Shown here: piece after piece, positions 34,910-44,400 of the stretch
How the letters are laid out: each line of letters starts with the position of its first letter
Numbering within the stretch: the first letter of the stretch is position 1
Assembly: GCF_022829385.1 (NCBI RefSeq)
Contig: NZ_JAKSXX010000218.1
Location: 1-47,372 of the forward strand
Source: Methylobacterium sp. J-070
GTDB taxonomy: Bacteria; Pseudomonadota; Alphaproteobacteria; Rhizobiales; Beijerinckiaceae
Direction of reading: 5' to 3'
Length of the DNA: 47,372 bases
Program-made: the position numbers and the translations under genes
Notes under the pieces: generated by a model
What the model was told of the DNA's origin: nothing
Database searches by the model: none
Seen by the model: only the letters and a program-made list of their open reading frames with translations

Positions 34910-35087
34910 GGGCGGCCCAGCGCCCGGATCTCGTCGTGCGGCCGCCGCGTCGCCCTTACCCGGCCTCGATGTCGGTGAGCGGGACGGCGTTGCCCGTGTC
35001 GGGCAGCGGGGTTGGGCAGGCGGGCACAGGCGTGGGCGACGTGATCCCCGAAGTTGAGACCGGCGGGATGTCGGCGGCCGCGGGGCC

Positions 35088-35663
35088 TCAGCGCACCGTC
35101 ACCTGATCCCGGATCCGCTCGTAGACCGGCCGGCTGAGCACCCGCTTCGACAGGAGCTGGTCCACCGACGTGTAGGGGCGCTTGGCGACGATCGCCCGGC
35201 CGATGGCGCCCCCGCCCCGCAGGCGGTTGAGATCCGCCACCGAGGCGGTGTTCAGGTCGACCACCGCCAGCGCCCGGGGTCCGGCATTGTCCTCGGCCTT
35301 GTCGATCTCGGCCTGGGCCGCCGCCTCCGGTCCCTGGGGTTGCTCCTGGGGCTGGGCCGCCGCCTCCGGATCTGCCGGGAAGGCGAGGGCGTCGGACGGC
35401 ATCTGGCTCGGGGCGGCGGGCCCCGCGACGCTCCGCGGCGCGGGCGGCTCCCGCGCGGGCTCGGCCGCCGCGGGCGGGGCTGGCGCCTGGATCGGTGGCG
35501 GCGTGGCCGGCTGGACGACGGCCGGCGGCTCGGCCATCGCGGAGGGCGCGGACGATACGGGGGCCGGGACCGGGCTCGGCAACAGGAACTGCACCACGGC
35601 CGCGAGGATACCGGCGACGATGAGCAGGACCGAGACTCTGAGGATTGCAGGACCGCTGAGCAC
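35088..35663 (-). CDS. Membrane-anchored helix-hairpin-helix protein
   Basis: This is a protein of about 191 residues. An N-terminal transmembrane anchor (AILRVSVLLIVAGILAAVVQ, about residues 6-25) is followed by a Pro/Ala-rich linker of about 100 residues. A C-terminal ComEA-like helix-hairpin-helix domain (about 130-191) reads VVDLNTASVADLNRLRGGG, IGRAIVAKRPYTSVDQLLSK and VYERIRDQVTV. In ComEA such domains bind DNA; here that is only implied. I place the start at the GTG at 35663, because longer starts enter non-protein-like sequence overlapping the ABC transporter leader. It is divergent from the ABC exporter and convergent with trpB. Confidence 0.75.
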   Translation of the reverse strand: MLSGPAILRVSVLLIVAGILAAVVQFLLPSPVPAPVSSAPSAMAEPPAVVQPATPPPIQAPAPPAAAEPAREPPAPRSVAGPAAPSQMPSDALAFPADPEAAAQPQEQPQGPEAAAQAEIDKAEDNAGPRALAVVDLNTASVADLNRLRGGGAIGRAIVAKRPYTSVDQLLSKRVLSRPVYERIRDQVTVR

Positions 35664-35764
35664 GCACCACTCGACGAGGATTAAAACACTATCATGTTCC
35701 CACTTATGCTGTCCTTGAGGGTCAACCAACTGGCTATTCCATTCAAGCACGAAATCGCCGGGGA

Positions 35765-37609
35765 ATGACCGGTCAGGCGCCGCGCCTGGGTGAGCGCTTC
35801 GGTGCGCTGCGCTACCTCCCCACGCTGGTCCGGGAAATCGCGGCGGCGAGCCCGCGCCTCCTGGCCGCGAGCCTGGCGTTGCGCCTCGCGGCGGCGTGCC
35901 TGCCGGTCCTGTCGCTGTACCTCGCCAAGCTGATTCTCGACGGGATCGTGGCCGCGCACGCAAGGCCGACCCCGGAGATCGGATTCACCGACTGGCTCGC
36001 CGATCCGGGCCGGGAGCGGCTCGCCTGGCTGGTGGCGGCCGAACTCGGCCTCGCCCTGACCTCGGACCTCACCGGCCGCCTCACGAACCTCACCGAGACC
36101 CTGATCGGCGACCTCTACGCCAACGCGGCCTCCCTGCGGCTGATGGCGCATGCCGCCGCCCTCGACCTCGCGCAGTTCGAGGACAGCGCGCAGCAGGACC
36201 GGCTGGAACGGGCGCGGCGGCAGGTCAGCGGGCGCACCGGGCTCATCGCGACGGTGTTGGGGCAGCTTCAGGCGCTGGTGACGCTCGCCTCCCTGGCGGC
36301 CGGCGTGGCAGCCTTCGCGCCCGGCCTGGTGGTGCTGATCGGCGCCGCCCTGGTGCCGGCCCTTCTCAACGAATGGCACTTCACCAAGGCCGGCTATCGC
36401 CTGGCCTGGATCCGCAGCCCGGAGCGGCGCCGGCTCGACTACCTGCGCTACCTCGGCGCCAGCGTCGAGACCGCCAAGGAGGTCAAGCTCTTCGGCCTGT
36501 CGGGCTACGTCACCGGCCTCTACGCGGCCGTGGCGCACCGTCTGCTCGCGGAGAACCGGGGGCTCGCCGCCGCCCGGGCGCGCTGGGGCTTCGCCTTCGC
36601 GAGCCTCGGGACGCTCGCCTACTACGCCGCCTACGCGGTGATCGTCTGGCGCACGGTGGCGGGCTCGTTCTCGGTGGGCGACCTCGCCTTCCTGGCCGGC
36701 GCCTTCCAGCGCCTGCGCGGCGGCATCGAGGGGCTGCTGCTGGGCCTCACCCAGATCACCGGCCAGGCGCAATACCTCGACGACTTCTTCTCGTTCTTCG
36801 CGATCCAGCCGCAGATCCGGTCGCCGGCGCGCCCGGTGCCGGTGCCGCGCCCGATCCGGGAGGGGCTGGTCTTCGAATCGGTCGGCTACCGCTATCCCGG
36901 CACGCAGACCTGGGCGCTGCGCGACCTGTCCTTCACGGTACGGGCCGGCGAGACCGTGGCGCTGGTCGGCGGCAACGGCGCCGGCAAGACCACGATCGTC
37001 AAGCTGATGACCCGGCTCTACGACCCACAGGAGGGCCGCGTGCTCCTCGACGGGGTGCCGCTGCCGGACTACGATCTCGCCGCCCTGCGGGCGCGGATCG
37101 GCGCGATCTTCCAGGACTTCGTCCGCTTCGATCTCACCGCCGGCGAGAACGTGGCGGTCGGCCGGATCGAGGCCCTGGCGGACGACGCCCGCATCGCGGC
37201 CGCCGCCGCCCGCGGCCTCGCCGCCCCGGTGATCGAGCGCCTGCCCGAGGGTTACGCCCAGCCGCTCGGCAAGCGCTTCGCGGGCGGCCTCGATCTCTCC
37301 GGGGGCGAGTGGCAGAAGATCGCCCTGTCCCGGGCCTACATGCGCGAGGCCGGGATCCTGATCCTCGACGAGCCGACGGCGGCCCTCGACGCCCGGGCCG
37401 AGCACGACGTCTTCGCGCGGTTCCGGGAGCTTTCGGCGGGCCGCACCGCGGTGCTGATCTCGCATCGCTTCTCCACCGTGCGCATGGCGGACCGGATCCT
37501 GGTCCTGGAGGGCGGCCGGGTTCTGGAGGAGGGCAGCCACGCCGCCCTGATGGCGCGGGGCGGGCGCTACGCGGAGCTGTTCACCCTGCAGGCGGAGGGC
37601 TACCGGTAG
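35765..37609 (+). CDS. ABC exporter, fused permease/ATPase
   Basis: This is a 614-residue half-transporter. The N-terminal membrane domain (about residues 25-310) has hydrophobic helices such as LAASLALRLAAACLPVLSLY, LVAAELGLALTSDL and LASLAAGVAAFAPGLVVLIG. The C-terminal ATPase has Walker A GGNGAGKTT (about 401-409), the signature LSGGEWQK (about 511), Walker B ILILDEPTAALD and the H-loop ISHRF. It should work as a homodimer exporting a lipid, peptide or drug. The substrate cannot be read from the sequence, and no peptidase domain or precursor gene is present. The ATG at 35765 is the first in frame. It is divergent from the helix-hairpin-helix gene. Confidence 0.9.
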   Translation: MTGQAPRLGERFGALRYLPTLVREIAAASPRLLAASLALRLAAACLPVLSLYLAKLILDGIVAAHARPTPEIGFTDWLADPGRERLAWLVAAELGLALTSDLTGRLTNLTETLIGDLYANAASLRLMAHAAALDLAQFEDSAQQDRLERARRQVSGRTGLIATVLGQLQALVTLASLAAGVAAFAPGLVVLIGAALVPALLNEWHFTKAGYRLAWIRSPERRRLDYLRYLGASVETAKEVKLFGLSGYVTGLYAAVAHRLLAENRGLAAARARWGFAFASLGTLAYYAAYAVIVWRTVAGSFSVGDLAFLAGAFQRLRGGIEGLLLGLTQITGQAQYLDDFFSFFAIQPQIRSPARPVPVPRPIREGLVFESVGYRYPGTQTWALRDLSFTVRAGETVALVGGNGAGKTTIVKLMTRLYDPQEGRVLLDGVPLPDYDLAALRARIGAIFQDFVRFDLTAGENVAVGRIEALADDARIAAAAARGLAAPVIERLPEGYAQPLGKRFAGGLDLSGGEWQKIALSRAYMREAGILILDEPTAALDARAEHDVFARFRELSAGRTAVLISHRFSTVRMADRILVLEGGRVLEEGSHAALMARGGRYAELFTLQAEGYR

Positions 37610-37790
37610 GGGCGCGCCGCGGCCGTGCCGCCGCGCGGGCCGTCCTGGCGGTGCCCCGAGGCCGGACCGGCAGCCCTTTCGGCCGACGATGCCCCGGCCC
37701 ATCCCAGGGACACGATGTCCCCGAATGCGGTCCGAGGATTGCCCGATTCCCCCAGCCTGCTATCTGCGGCGGACTGAACCGAGGTCATCC

Positions 37791-38696
37791 ATGCGCCTGC
37801 GCCTCTCCCGCCTGCTGACGGCCGGCCTTCTCGTCTCCGCCTGGGGCGCGCAGGCGGCCCCGCCGACCGCGCCCGAACCGGAGGCCAAGCCGCAAGCGCC
37901 GGCCCCCGGGATCGTGCTCGCCAACCACCGCGCGGTCTACGACCTGTCGCTGGCCGAGGGCGGCGGCACCCGCTCGGTGGAGAGCGCCCGCGGGCGCATC
38001 GTCATCGACTTCCGGGGCGATGCGTGCCGCGGCTACACGATGCTGACCCGCCAGGTGACGGAACTGTCCTCCGGCGAGAGCGGCACGCGCCTGTCCGACA
38101 TGCGCAGCACCACCTTCGAAGGCGGGCAGGGCCGCGAGTTCCGGTTCAAGACGACGACGCTCACCAACAACCAGCCCGCCGCCCCGGTGGACGGGACCGC
38201 CTCCGAGCAGGGCGACAGCCTCACGGTGAAGCTGAAGGGGCCCGGCAAGCCGCTGACCGTCGAAGGGCCTGTCCTGTTCCCGAGCGAGCACATGCGCCGC
38301 CTGATCGAGACCGCGCGGGCCGGCCAGCCGACCCTGTCGGTCAAGGTCTTCGACGGCTCCGACGACGGGCGGAAGATCTACGACACCTTCGCGGTGATCG
38401 GCCATACGGAGACGGGTCCGGCGGCGGCCTCCGGCTCGACCCGGGACAAGCCGCTCCGCGAGGGGGCGCTCGCCGCCGTGCCGCACTGGCCGGTGCGCCT
38501 GAGCTACTACACCGAGGGCGCCGGCGAGCGCACGCCGATCTACACCCTCGGCTTCGACCTCTACGAGAACGGCGTGAGCGGCGCGCTCAAGCTCGATTAC
38601 GGCGATTTCGCCATCCTGGGCGACATGACCGCCCTAGACATCGACGCGCAGGCGGGGCGCGGCGACAAGGAGGCCGGCAAGGGCTGCACGCCCTGA
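37791..38696 (+). CDS. EipB-like periplasmic cell-envelope integrity protein (DUF1849)
   Basis: This is a 301-residue exported protein of the DUF1849/EipB family, known from Brucella as a periplasmic beta-spiral protein needed for envelope integrity. The signal peptide is residues 1-22 (LLTAGLLVSAWGAQA). Family features are IVLANHRAVYDLSLA, IDFRGDACRGYTMLTRQV, the FPSEHMRRLIETARAG segment, KVFDGSDDGRKIYDT and YTLGFDLYENGVSGALKLDYGDF... in pieces. The two cysteines, Cys79 and Cys299, match the conserved disulfide. GAGGT precedes the ATG at 37791. It stands alone downstream of the ABC exporter. Confidence 0.92.
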   Translation: MRLRLSRLLTAGLLVSAWGAQAAPPTAPEPEAKPQAPAPGIVLANHRAVYDLSLAEGGGTRSVESARGRIVIDFRGDACRGYTMLTRQVTELSSGESGTRLSDMRSTTFEGGQGREFRFKTTTLTNNQPAAPVDGTASEQGDSLTVKLKGPGKPLTVEGPVLFPSEHMRRLIETARAGQPTLSVKVFDGSDDGRKIYDTFAVIGHTETGPAAASGSTRDKPLREGALAAVPHWPVRLSYYTEGAGERTPIYTLGFDLYENGVSGALKLDYGDFAILGDMTALDIDAQAGRGDKEAGKGCTP

Positions 38697-39129
38697 CGGC
38701 GTGCCGGCCGCATGAGCGGACCACCGCGCAGCGCTCCGCGCGGCACGGTTCCGCCACCGCCTTCCGATGACCTCCGATCCGGCCACGGACGCAGGAGCGC
38801 AGGTTGTCGCTCACGCCGGCATGTTCACCGCCTCCGCTGCCCGCGAGGCCTGACCCCCGTCGTCATTCCGGGGCGCCGCAGGCAAATCCTGAGACCGGAA
38901 CCGTTGTCCATACGGGGTCTTGCCCCCTCGGCGTGTCGGGAGCCCAGGCTCTGCCGCGCGCCCCCGGGATGACAGGGGGGGAACGCTTTCCGCAGGCTGC
39001 TCCCGGAGAACAGGATCGACGCTTCCACGGCTCGGGGGCTGAAAACTCCGCCGTGCGTCGCTCGCCGGGCCGGCGGGAAAGGGCGCGCCTTCGCCCGGAC
39101 GGGCACGCGCCTGCGCGCAGCCCGCCACC
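38697..39129. other. Gene-free interval with dispersed repeat
   Basis: No supported gene lies here. The central part (38862-38973) is a degenerate inverted repeat described separately. The remaining sequence shows no clear promoter or RNA. Confidence 0.45.
38862..38973. repeat. Degenerate Rhizobiales intergenic inverted repeat
   Basis: The ends GTCATTCCGGGGCGC and GCGCCCCCGGGATGAC are imperfect inverted copies about 110 bases apart. The wording matches, from memory, a common dispersed element in Rhizobiales that begins GTCATTCCGGGGCGC and ends with its complement. It encodes nothing visible and is probably a non-autonomous repeat or RNA hairpin element. Confidence 0.55.
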
Positions 39130-39432
39130 TCACGCCCATTCATCATTCGGCCGCGGCGACAGCCTCTGCCAGGCTGCGGCGATCCGCTCCGGCTTCACGT
39201 CCAGGGCCGCCGCGCAGGCGAGAAGGACGTTCTCGTCGCCCATAACGTGGTCGAGGACGCCGACCAGAAAGGCCGGCTCCCGGGCGCTCGCGCGCAGCGT
39301 CTCGGGGCCGAGGCCGCTGGCCGCCAGGAAGGGCATGAGGCGGTCCTCGTCCCCAGCGATCCACAAAAGAACGTCGAGCGCCAAGCGTTCGTCGGACTCA
39401 TGCCCTTGAAGAGGTTTGCCATTCATCAACAT
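39130..39432 (-). CDS. DUF3572 family protein
   Basis: This is a 100-residue, all-helical acidic protein of the DUF3572 family, which is largely confined to Alphaproteobacteria and often sits upstream of divK. Typical segments are ALDVLLWIAGDEDRLMPFLA, SGLGPETLRASAREPAFLVG, VLDHVMGDENVLLACAAAL and a closing PERIAAAWQRL. Start is ATG 39432 or in-frame 39426 (MNGKP). It is divergent from divK across a 73-base gap. Molecular role unknown. Confidence 0.88.
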   Translation of the reverse strand: MLMNGKPLQGHESDERLALDVLLWIAGDEDRLMPFLAASGLGPETLRASAREPAFLVGVLDHVMGDENVLLACAAALDVKPERIAAAWQRLSPRPNDEWA

Positions 39433-39505
39433 GTGAACGCTACAAAGGCGAGGGAGGGCTTCACCGCCCGCTAATCATGATCGGCACGCACCGGGACAGG
39501 GGATC

Positions 39506-39877
39506 ATGAAGAAGACGGTGCTGATCGTCGAGGACAACGAGTTGAACATGAAGCTGTTCAACGACCTCCTTGAGGCGAACGGCTATGCGACCCTGAAGAC
39601 CGCCCACGGCATCGAGGCGATCGAGCTCGCGCGCGCGCATCATCCCGACCTGATCCTCATGGACATCCAGCTCCCCGAGGTGTCCGGCCTGGAGGTGACG
39701 AAGTGGCTCAAGGAGGACGACGACCTCAAGGGCATCCCGGTCATCGCCATCACGGCCTTCGCCATGAAGGGCGACGAGGAACGGATCCGCGAGGGCGGCT
39801 GCGAGGCCTACCTGTCGAAGCCGATCTCGGTCGCGAAGTTTTTGGCAACGGTTCGCGCGTATCTTGAGCCTCGGTGA
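39506..39877 (+). CDS. divK: Cell-cycle response regulator DivK
   Basis: This is a 123-residue single-domain receiver. The phospho-acceptor is Asp53 (LILMDIQLPEVSG), with the acidic pair at residues 10-11 (VEDNELN), Thr/Ala at 82-84 (AITAFAMKGDEERI) and Lys105 (YLSKPISVAKF), exactly as in known DivK. It has no output domain. DivK is phosphorylated and dephosphorylated by PleC/DivJ-type kinases and lowers CtrA activity through DivL/CckA. A hairpin follows 17 bases after the stop, then pleD 137 bases downstream on the same strand. Confidence 0.96.
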   Translation: MKKTVLIVEDNELNMKLFNDLLEANGYATLKTAHGIEAIELARAHHPDLILMDIQLPEVSGLEVTKWLKEDDDLKGIPVIAITAFAMKGDEERIREGGCEAYLSKPISVAKFLATVRAYLEPR

Positions 39878-39894
39878 CCCCGGAGGGGCGCGCC

Positions 39895-39940
39895 GTTGAG
39901 CAGGTCACCCGACCGCGCCGGGTCGGGTGACCTGCTCAAC
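39895..39940 (+). terminator. Perfect 20-bp hairpin after divK
   Basis: Arms GTTGAGCAGGTCACCCGACC and GGTCGGGTGACCTGCTCAAC are fully complementary around a 6-base loop, 17 bases past the divK stop. There is no T-tract, so it may be a processing or stabilising hairpin or a partial terminator rather than a classic intrinsic one. Confidence 0.75.
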
Positions 39941-39960
39941 TGTCTGTCCCGATGCGCTCT

Positions 39961-39986
39961 CCCGGATCCGATGCGCCGGATCCGGG
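39961..39986 (+). promoter_or_regulatory. Second perfect hairpin in the pleD leader
   Basis: Ten-base arms CCCGGATCCG / CGGATCCGGG enclose ATGCGC, 28 bases before the pleD start and 20 bases after the first hairpin. It leaves the GCGAGGA ribosome site exposed, so it may set transcript stability or be part of a leader switch. Confidence 0.55.
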
Positions 39987-40014
39987 CCACCCAGCCGCGC
40001 GTCTGCGAGGAACC

Positions 40015-41388
40015 ATGTCGGCCCGCGTCCTGATCGTCGACGATCTGTTCCCGAACGTGAAGCTTCTGGAGACGAAGCTCGGGCTGGAATATTTCGACAC
40101 GCTCGCCGCCATGAACGGCCCGGACGCCATCGCGGTCTGCGAGAAGGGTCTCTGCGACCTCGTGCTGCTCGACGTGATGATGCCCGGCATGGACGGGTTC
40201 GAGGTCTGCCGCCACCTCAAGAACAACCCGGTCACGGCCCACATCCCGGTGGTCATGGTCACGGCCCTCGACCAGCCGGCCGACCGGCTGCGCGGCCTCG
40301 ACGCCGGCGCCGACGATTTCCTGACGAAGCCCGTGGACGACACCGCCCTGTTCAGCCGGGTGCGCAGCCTCGTGCGCCTCAAGGCGGTGACCGACGAGCT
40401 GCGCCAGCGGGCGCTGGCCTCGCGCGAGTTCGGCATCGGCGATCCCCTGGCGCTGGCCACGGCGGAGACCGGCCTCGACGCCCGGATCCTGCTGATCGAG
40501 GACCGCGCCGGATCGGCCGAGCGGCTGGCCGGGGCCCTGCGCCAGCACCACGCCGTCACGATCGAGCCCGACCCGCAGGCGGCGCTCGCCCGGGCGGCCG
40601 AGGAGGCGTTCGACCTCGCCCTGGTGAGCCTCGACCTCGACGGCGCCGACGGGTTGCGCCTGTGCAGCCAGCTGCGGTCCCTCGACCGGACCCGCGCCAT
40701 GCCGCTGATCATGCTGGCGGAGGAGCACGACCGCGCCCGGGTGATCCGCGGCCTCGATTTCGGCGTGCACGACTTCCTGATCCGCCCGGTCGACCGCAAC
40801 GAGCTGCTGGCGCGGACCCGCACCCAGGTGAAGCGCCGACGCTTCACCGACGCGCTCAGGGGGGCGATGCACGCCTCCCTGCAATTGGCCGTGATCGACG
40901 GGCTCACCGGCCTGCACAATCGCCGCTACCTCGACAACCACCTCGGCGCCCTGTTCGCCGACGCACCCGCCCGCCCGCCGGCGCTGGCGGCGCTGATCCT
41001 CGACATCGACCACTTCAAGGGCATCAACGACGGCTTCGGCCACGAAGCCGGCGACGAGGTGCTGCGCGGCTTCGCCGAGCGGGTCCGCCAGCACACCCGG
41101 CCCGTCGACATCGTGGCGCGCTACGGCGGCGAGGAGGTGGTGGTGATCCTGCCGGAGGCGGGGCTCGCCGAGGCGCAGATCATCGCCGAGCGCATCCGCG
41201 AGCGGGTCGAGGCGGCGCCATTCCCGGTGCAGCGGGCGACCCGGGCGATCCGCGTCACGGTCTCGATCGGCGTCGCCGTGCGGCACGCGGAGGACAGCGA
41301 GCCCGGTGCCATGCTGAAGCGCGCCGACCTCGCCCTCTACCGCGCCAAGGCGGCCGGGCGGAACCGGGTCGAGCCGCAGGCAGCCTGA
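40015..41388 (+). CDS. pleD: Diguanylate cyclase response regulator PleD
   Basis: This is a 457-residue protein that makes cyclic di-GMP when phosphorylated. Order: receiver 1 (residues 1-120, acceptor Asp53 in LVLLDVMMPGMDG); receiver-like adaptor 2 (about 155-275, where the acceptor site is degenerate, LVSLDLDGADGL); and a GGDEF domain (about 295-457) with the active site RYGGEEVVVI (GGEEV, 371-375). The inhibitory RxxD site is RPVD (362-365), so product feedback is expected. The ATG at 40015 with GCGAGGA upstream is the conserved start (MSARVLIVDDLFPNVKLLET). Its arrangement after divK is classic for Alphaproteobacteria. It could feed the PilZ protein at the other end of the window, but that is unproven. 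Confidence 0.96.
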   Translation: MSARVLIVDDLFPNVKLLETKLGLEYFDTLAAMNGPDAIAVCEKGLCDLVLLDVMMPGMDGFEVCRHLKNNPVTAHIPVVMVTALDQPADRLRGLDAGADDFLTKPVDDTALFSRVRSLVRLKAVTDELRQRALASREFGIGDPLALATAETGLDARILLIEDRAGSAERLAGALRQHHAVTIEPDPQAALARAAEEAFDLALVSLDLDGADGLRLCSQLRSLDRTRAMPLIMLAEEHDRARVIRGLDFGVHDFLIRPVDRNELLARTRTQVKRRRFTDALRGAMHASLQLAVIDGLTGLHNRRYLDNHLGALFADAPARPPALAALILDIDHFKGINDGFGHEAGDEVLRGFAERVRQHTRPVDIVARYGGEEVVVILPEAGLAEAQIIAERIRERVEAAPFPVQRATRAIRVTVSIGVAVRHAEDSEPGAMLKRADLALYRAKAAGRNRVEPQAA

Positions 41389-41406
41389 GGGAGCCTCGTC
41401 CCGGCC

Positions 41407-44400
41407 TCACCAGCGCAGGGTGAGGTTGCCCTTGACCGCGTGGTCGCGGCCGCGGGCGCCGACCTGTCCCGAATACGTCGCCCCCAGGCTCATCGCATCC
41501 GTGACCTGCGCCTCCAGACCCGCCGACCCCACCAGCGCGTCCCGGTCGATCGGCGCGCCCGCCACCCGGAACGGACGCCCGCCGCCGAACGCCGCCAGCA
41601 CCCGCGGCACAACGTCGCCGAACGCCCGCCGGTAGCCGAGCAGGCCGTGGACGCTCACCGGCACGTCCACGCCGAGCTGATCCGACAGTGCCGCCTCGCC
41701 CTGCACGCCCGCGGTGGCCGTCTGCACGTCGTAGCCGCGGCCGAACACCCGCAGCGCCGCCGCGCCGCCCGCCTCGGAGAATCCGTCCCGGCCGACATGA
41801 AGCGCCCCGCCGCCCACGAACGGCTCCAGGAAGCCCGACCCCACGGCGATGCGGTAGCCGACTTCCCCGAACCCCTGGACCGTCTGGCTCCCCGCCTTGC
41901 CGGTCGCCGATTGCGTGACGCCCGGGAACTGGACCCGGCGGCTGGTATCCAGCGCCTGGCTGCCGTAGATCGCCCCGGCCCGCACCTGCACGGCCCCGAG
42001 CGCGGCCCGCCCGTAGACCGCGCCGAACACGTCCTCGACCGATCCGCTCGACCGCCGCGCCGGGATGTCGAGGGTGCTGGTGCTGTAGCCCGCCGCCACG
42101 CCGACCCGCAGGTCGCCGACGCCCGGCAGCGTCAGGGCCCCGTAGCCGGATTCGAGCCCGAGCAGGAAGCCGCCGGTCTCCCGGGTCAGGCGCGCGGCGT
42201 TGCCGTCGCCCCGGGTGCGGCCGAACTGGCCCAGCCCCTGGCCCCAGACCGCCGCGTTCGCCCGCGCCGGCGCCGGCGACACCCGGCCTGGAGCCTGCTC
42301 CTCCTCGGCCAGCGCAGCATAGGCTGACGGCAGGAACGCCCCGGACGCGAAGCGGCCGCCGAGCGCGGACTCCGATCCGAACCGGTCGATCCCTCCGAAG
42401 CGCAGGCGGTCGAGCAGCGTCTCCTGCACGAGCGCGGCGGTGTGCATCACCGCACCGACATCCGAGGCCTGGATCTCCCCCGACAGGGCGGTGAGCGCCT
42501 GCCCGGCGCCCGGGGCCGTCTGGTTCAGAACCGCGGTCGCCACCTGCACGGCCGGACTCGACACCACCGTGGTGGTGGTGGTGCCGTCCGTCACAGTGGT
42601 CGTCGCCGTGCCGCCGGGCGACACATGCGTGGTCGCCCCGGCGGGTGCGGCCCCGGGCGCCGCATTCACCGTGGTGGTCACCGTCGGCCCGGCCCCGTTC
42701 AGCGCGATGGCCGGCCCGGCCTGGTTCGCCGTCGTGGCGGCGCTGATCAGCGGCGCCGTCTGGGCGAAGCCGAGCGACACGGCGTTGGCATCGTAGATCA
42801 GCGACGGCGTCAGGAAGGCGAGGTTGCTGGTCGTCTGCAGGGTCGTGAACCGCCCCGTCACCCCGCCCGTCGCGGTGAGCAGCGTGTAGCGCAGGGCCGG
42901 CGTGTAGGTGCCTGCGCCGGCCAGCACCTGCACGGTGCCGCCCTGGATCGTCACCGGCCCGGTCACGGCGGTGCGGTCGTTGGCGGTGGGCGTCACCTTG
43001 AGCGTGTAGAACGAGCCCGCCGCGAAGGTCAGCGGCCCGTGGATCGCCAGAGTCCCGATCGCCGAGGCGCTGCCCGGCGCGAGCCTGCCGCCGGCCTCGA
43101 TCAGCGGGTCGCCGATCTTGCCCGAGCCCGCCAGCGTGCCGCCGCGCCGGACCGTCACCTCGGAGGCGCTGAGCACGCCGTCGATCTGCAGGGTGCCCCC
43201 CGAGATCGTGGTAGCCCCCGTGTAGGTGTTGCGCCCGGCCAGGATCGTGGTGCCGCTTCCGGCCTGGATGAGCCCGCCCGATCCCGCGATGGCTTGTGCG
43301 AAGCTCACGCTGTCGGAGCGATCCAGCACCAGCGTGCCGTCATTGGCCACGCCTGCGGTGCCGGCGAGCGCGCCGGACGTGCCGCCGTCCCCGAGCCGCA
43401 GGGTCGCGCCCGCCCTGATCACGGTCGCCCCCGTATAGGTGTTGCCGCCGGTGAGCACGAGGGGGCCGCCCGCCGCGACCGTCAGGCCGAGGGGCGCGGC
43501 CCCGTCCCGGATCGTCCCCGCGAAGGCGCCGCCGCCCGCCACCGTCAGCACGGCCGGGCCGCCGGCGCCGCTCGTCACGACGGCGGCGGACGAGGAGCTC
43601 GCCAGGCCGCCGATGCCGTTGCTCGCGCCAGCGAGGTCGAGGGTCCCGGTGCCCGCCAGCGTGTAGGCGGAGGCCGCCGAGAAGCCGCCCGCGCCCCGCG
43701 CCCGAAGGATCGAGCCGTCGCCGACGACGGTGGCGCCCGTGTAGCTGTTGCCGGACGACACGGTGGTGCCGGCGACGGTAGTGAGCGACGCGGTGCCGGC
43801 GATCCGGTCGAGCGTGCCGCCGGCGGAGGTGATGGGCGCCGCCAGGGTGCCGTTGCGCAGGGTGCCGCCGTCGCGGAGGGTCACGGCGGCCTGGGTCTGA
43901 GCGGTGCCGCCGAGATCGAGCGATGCGGTGGCGCCCGCGACGGTGCTGGTCGCGGTGGGGCTGCCCAGGGTGCCGCCCCCGCCGAGGGCGAGGGTGCCCG
44001 CGGTGACATTGGTGCCGCCGCCGTAGGTATTGGCGCCGGTGAGCAACGCGGTGCCGGTGCCGACCTTGGTCAGGCCGAAGCCGCTGCCGTTGTCGCCGAT
44101 GCGGCCCGAGACGGTCAGGCTGCCGGTTCCGCCGAGGGTGGCGTTGCCGGCGAGCGTGATCGCGCCCGAGACCCCGGCGGTGCCGGTGCCGGTGAGCGCG
44201 CCGACTCCGCCGGCGCCGGATCCGGCGAGGGTCAGGGGGTTTGCGAGGGTGACGCCGTTGACGTCCAGCGTCCCGCCGGCCGTGACAGTGGCGACGGAGG
44301 TGCCGAGCGCGGTGGCGTTGGCGGCGCTGAGCGTGCCGCCCGAGACCGTGGTGGTGCCCGTGTAGGTGTTGGCGCCGGTCAGGATCGTGCTGCCGGCGAG

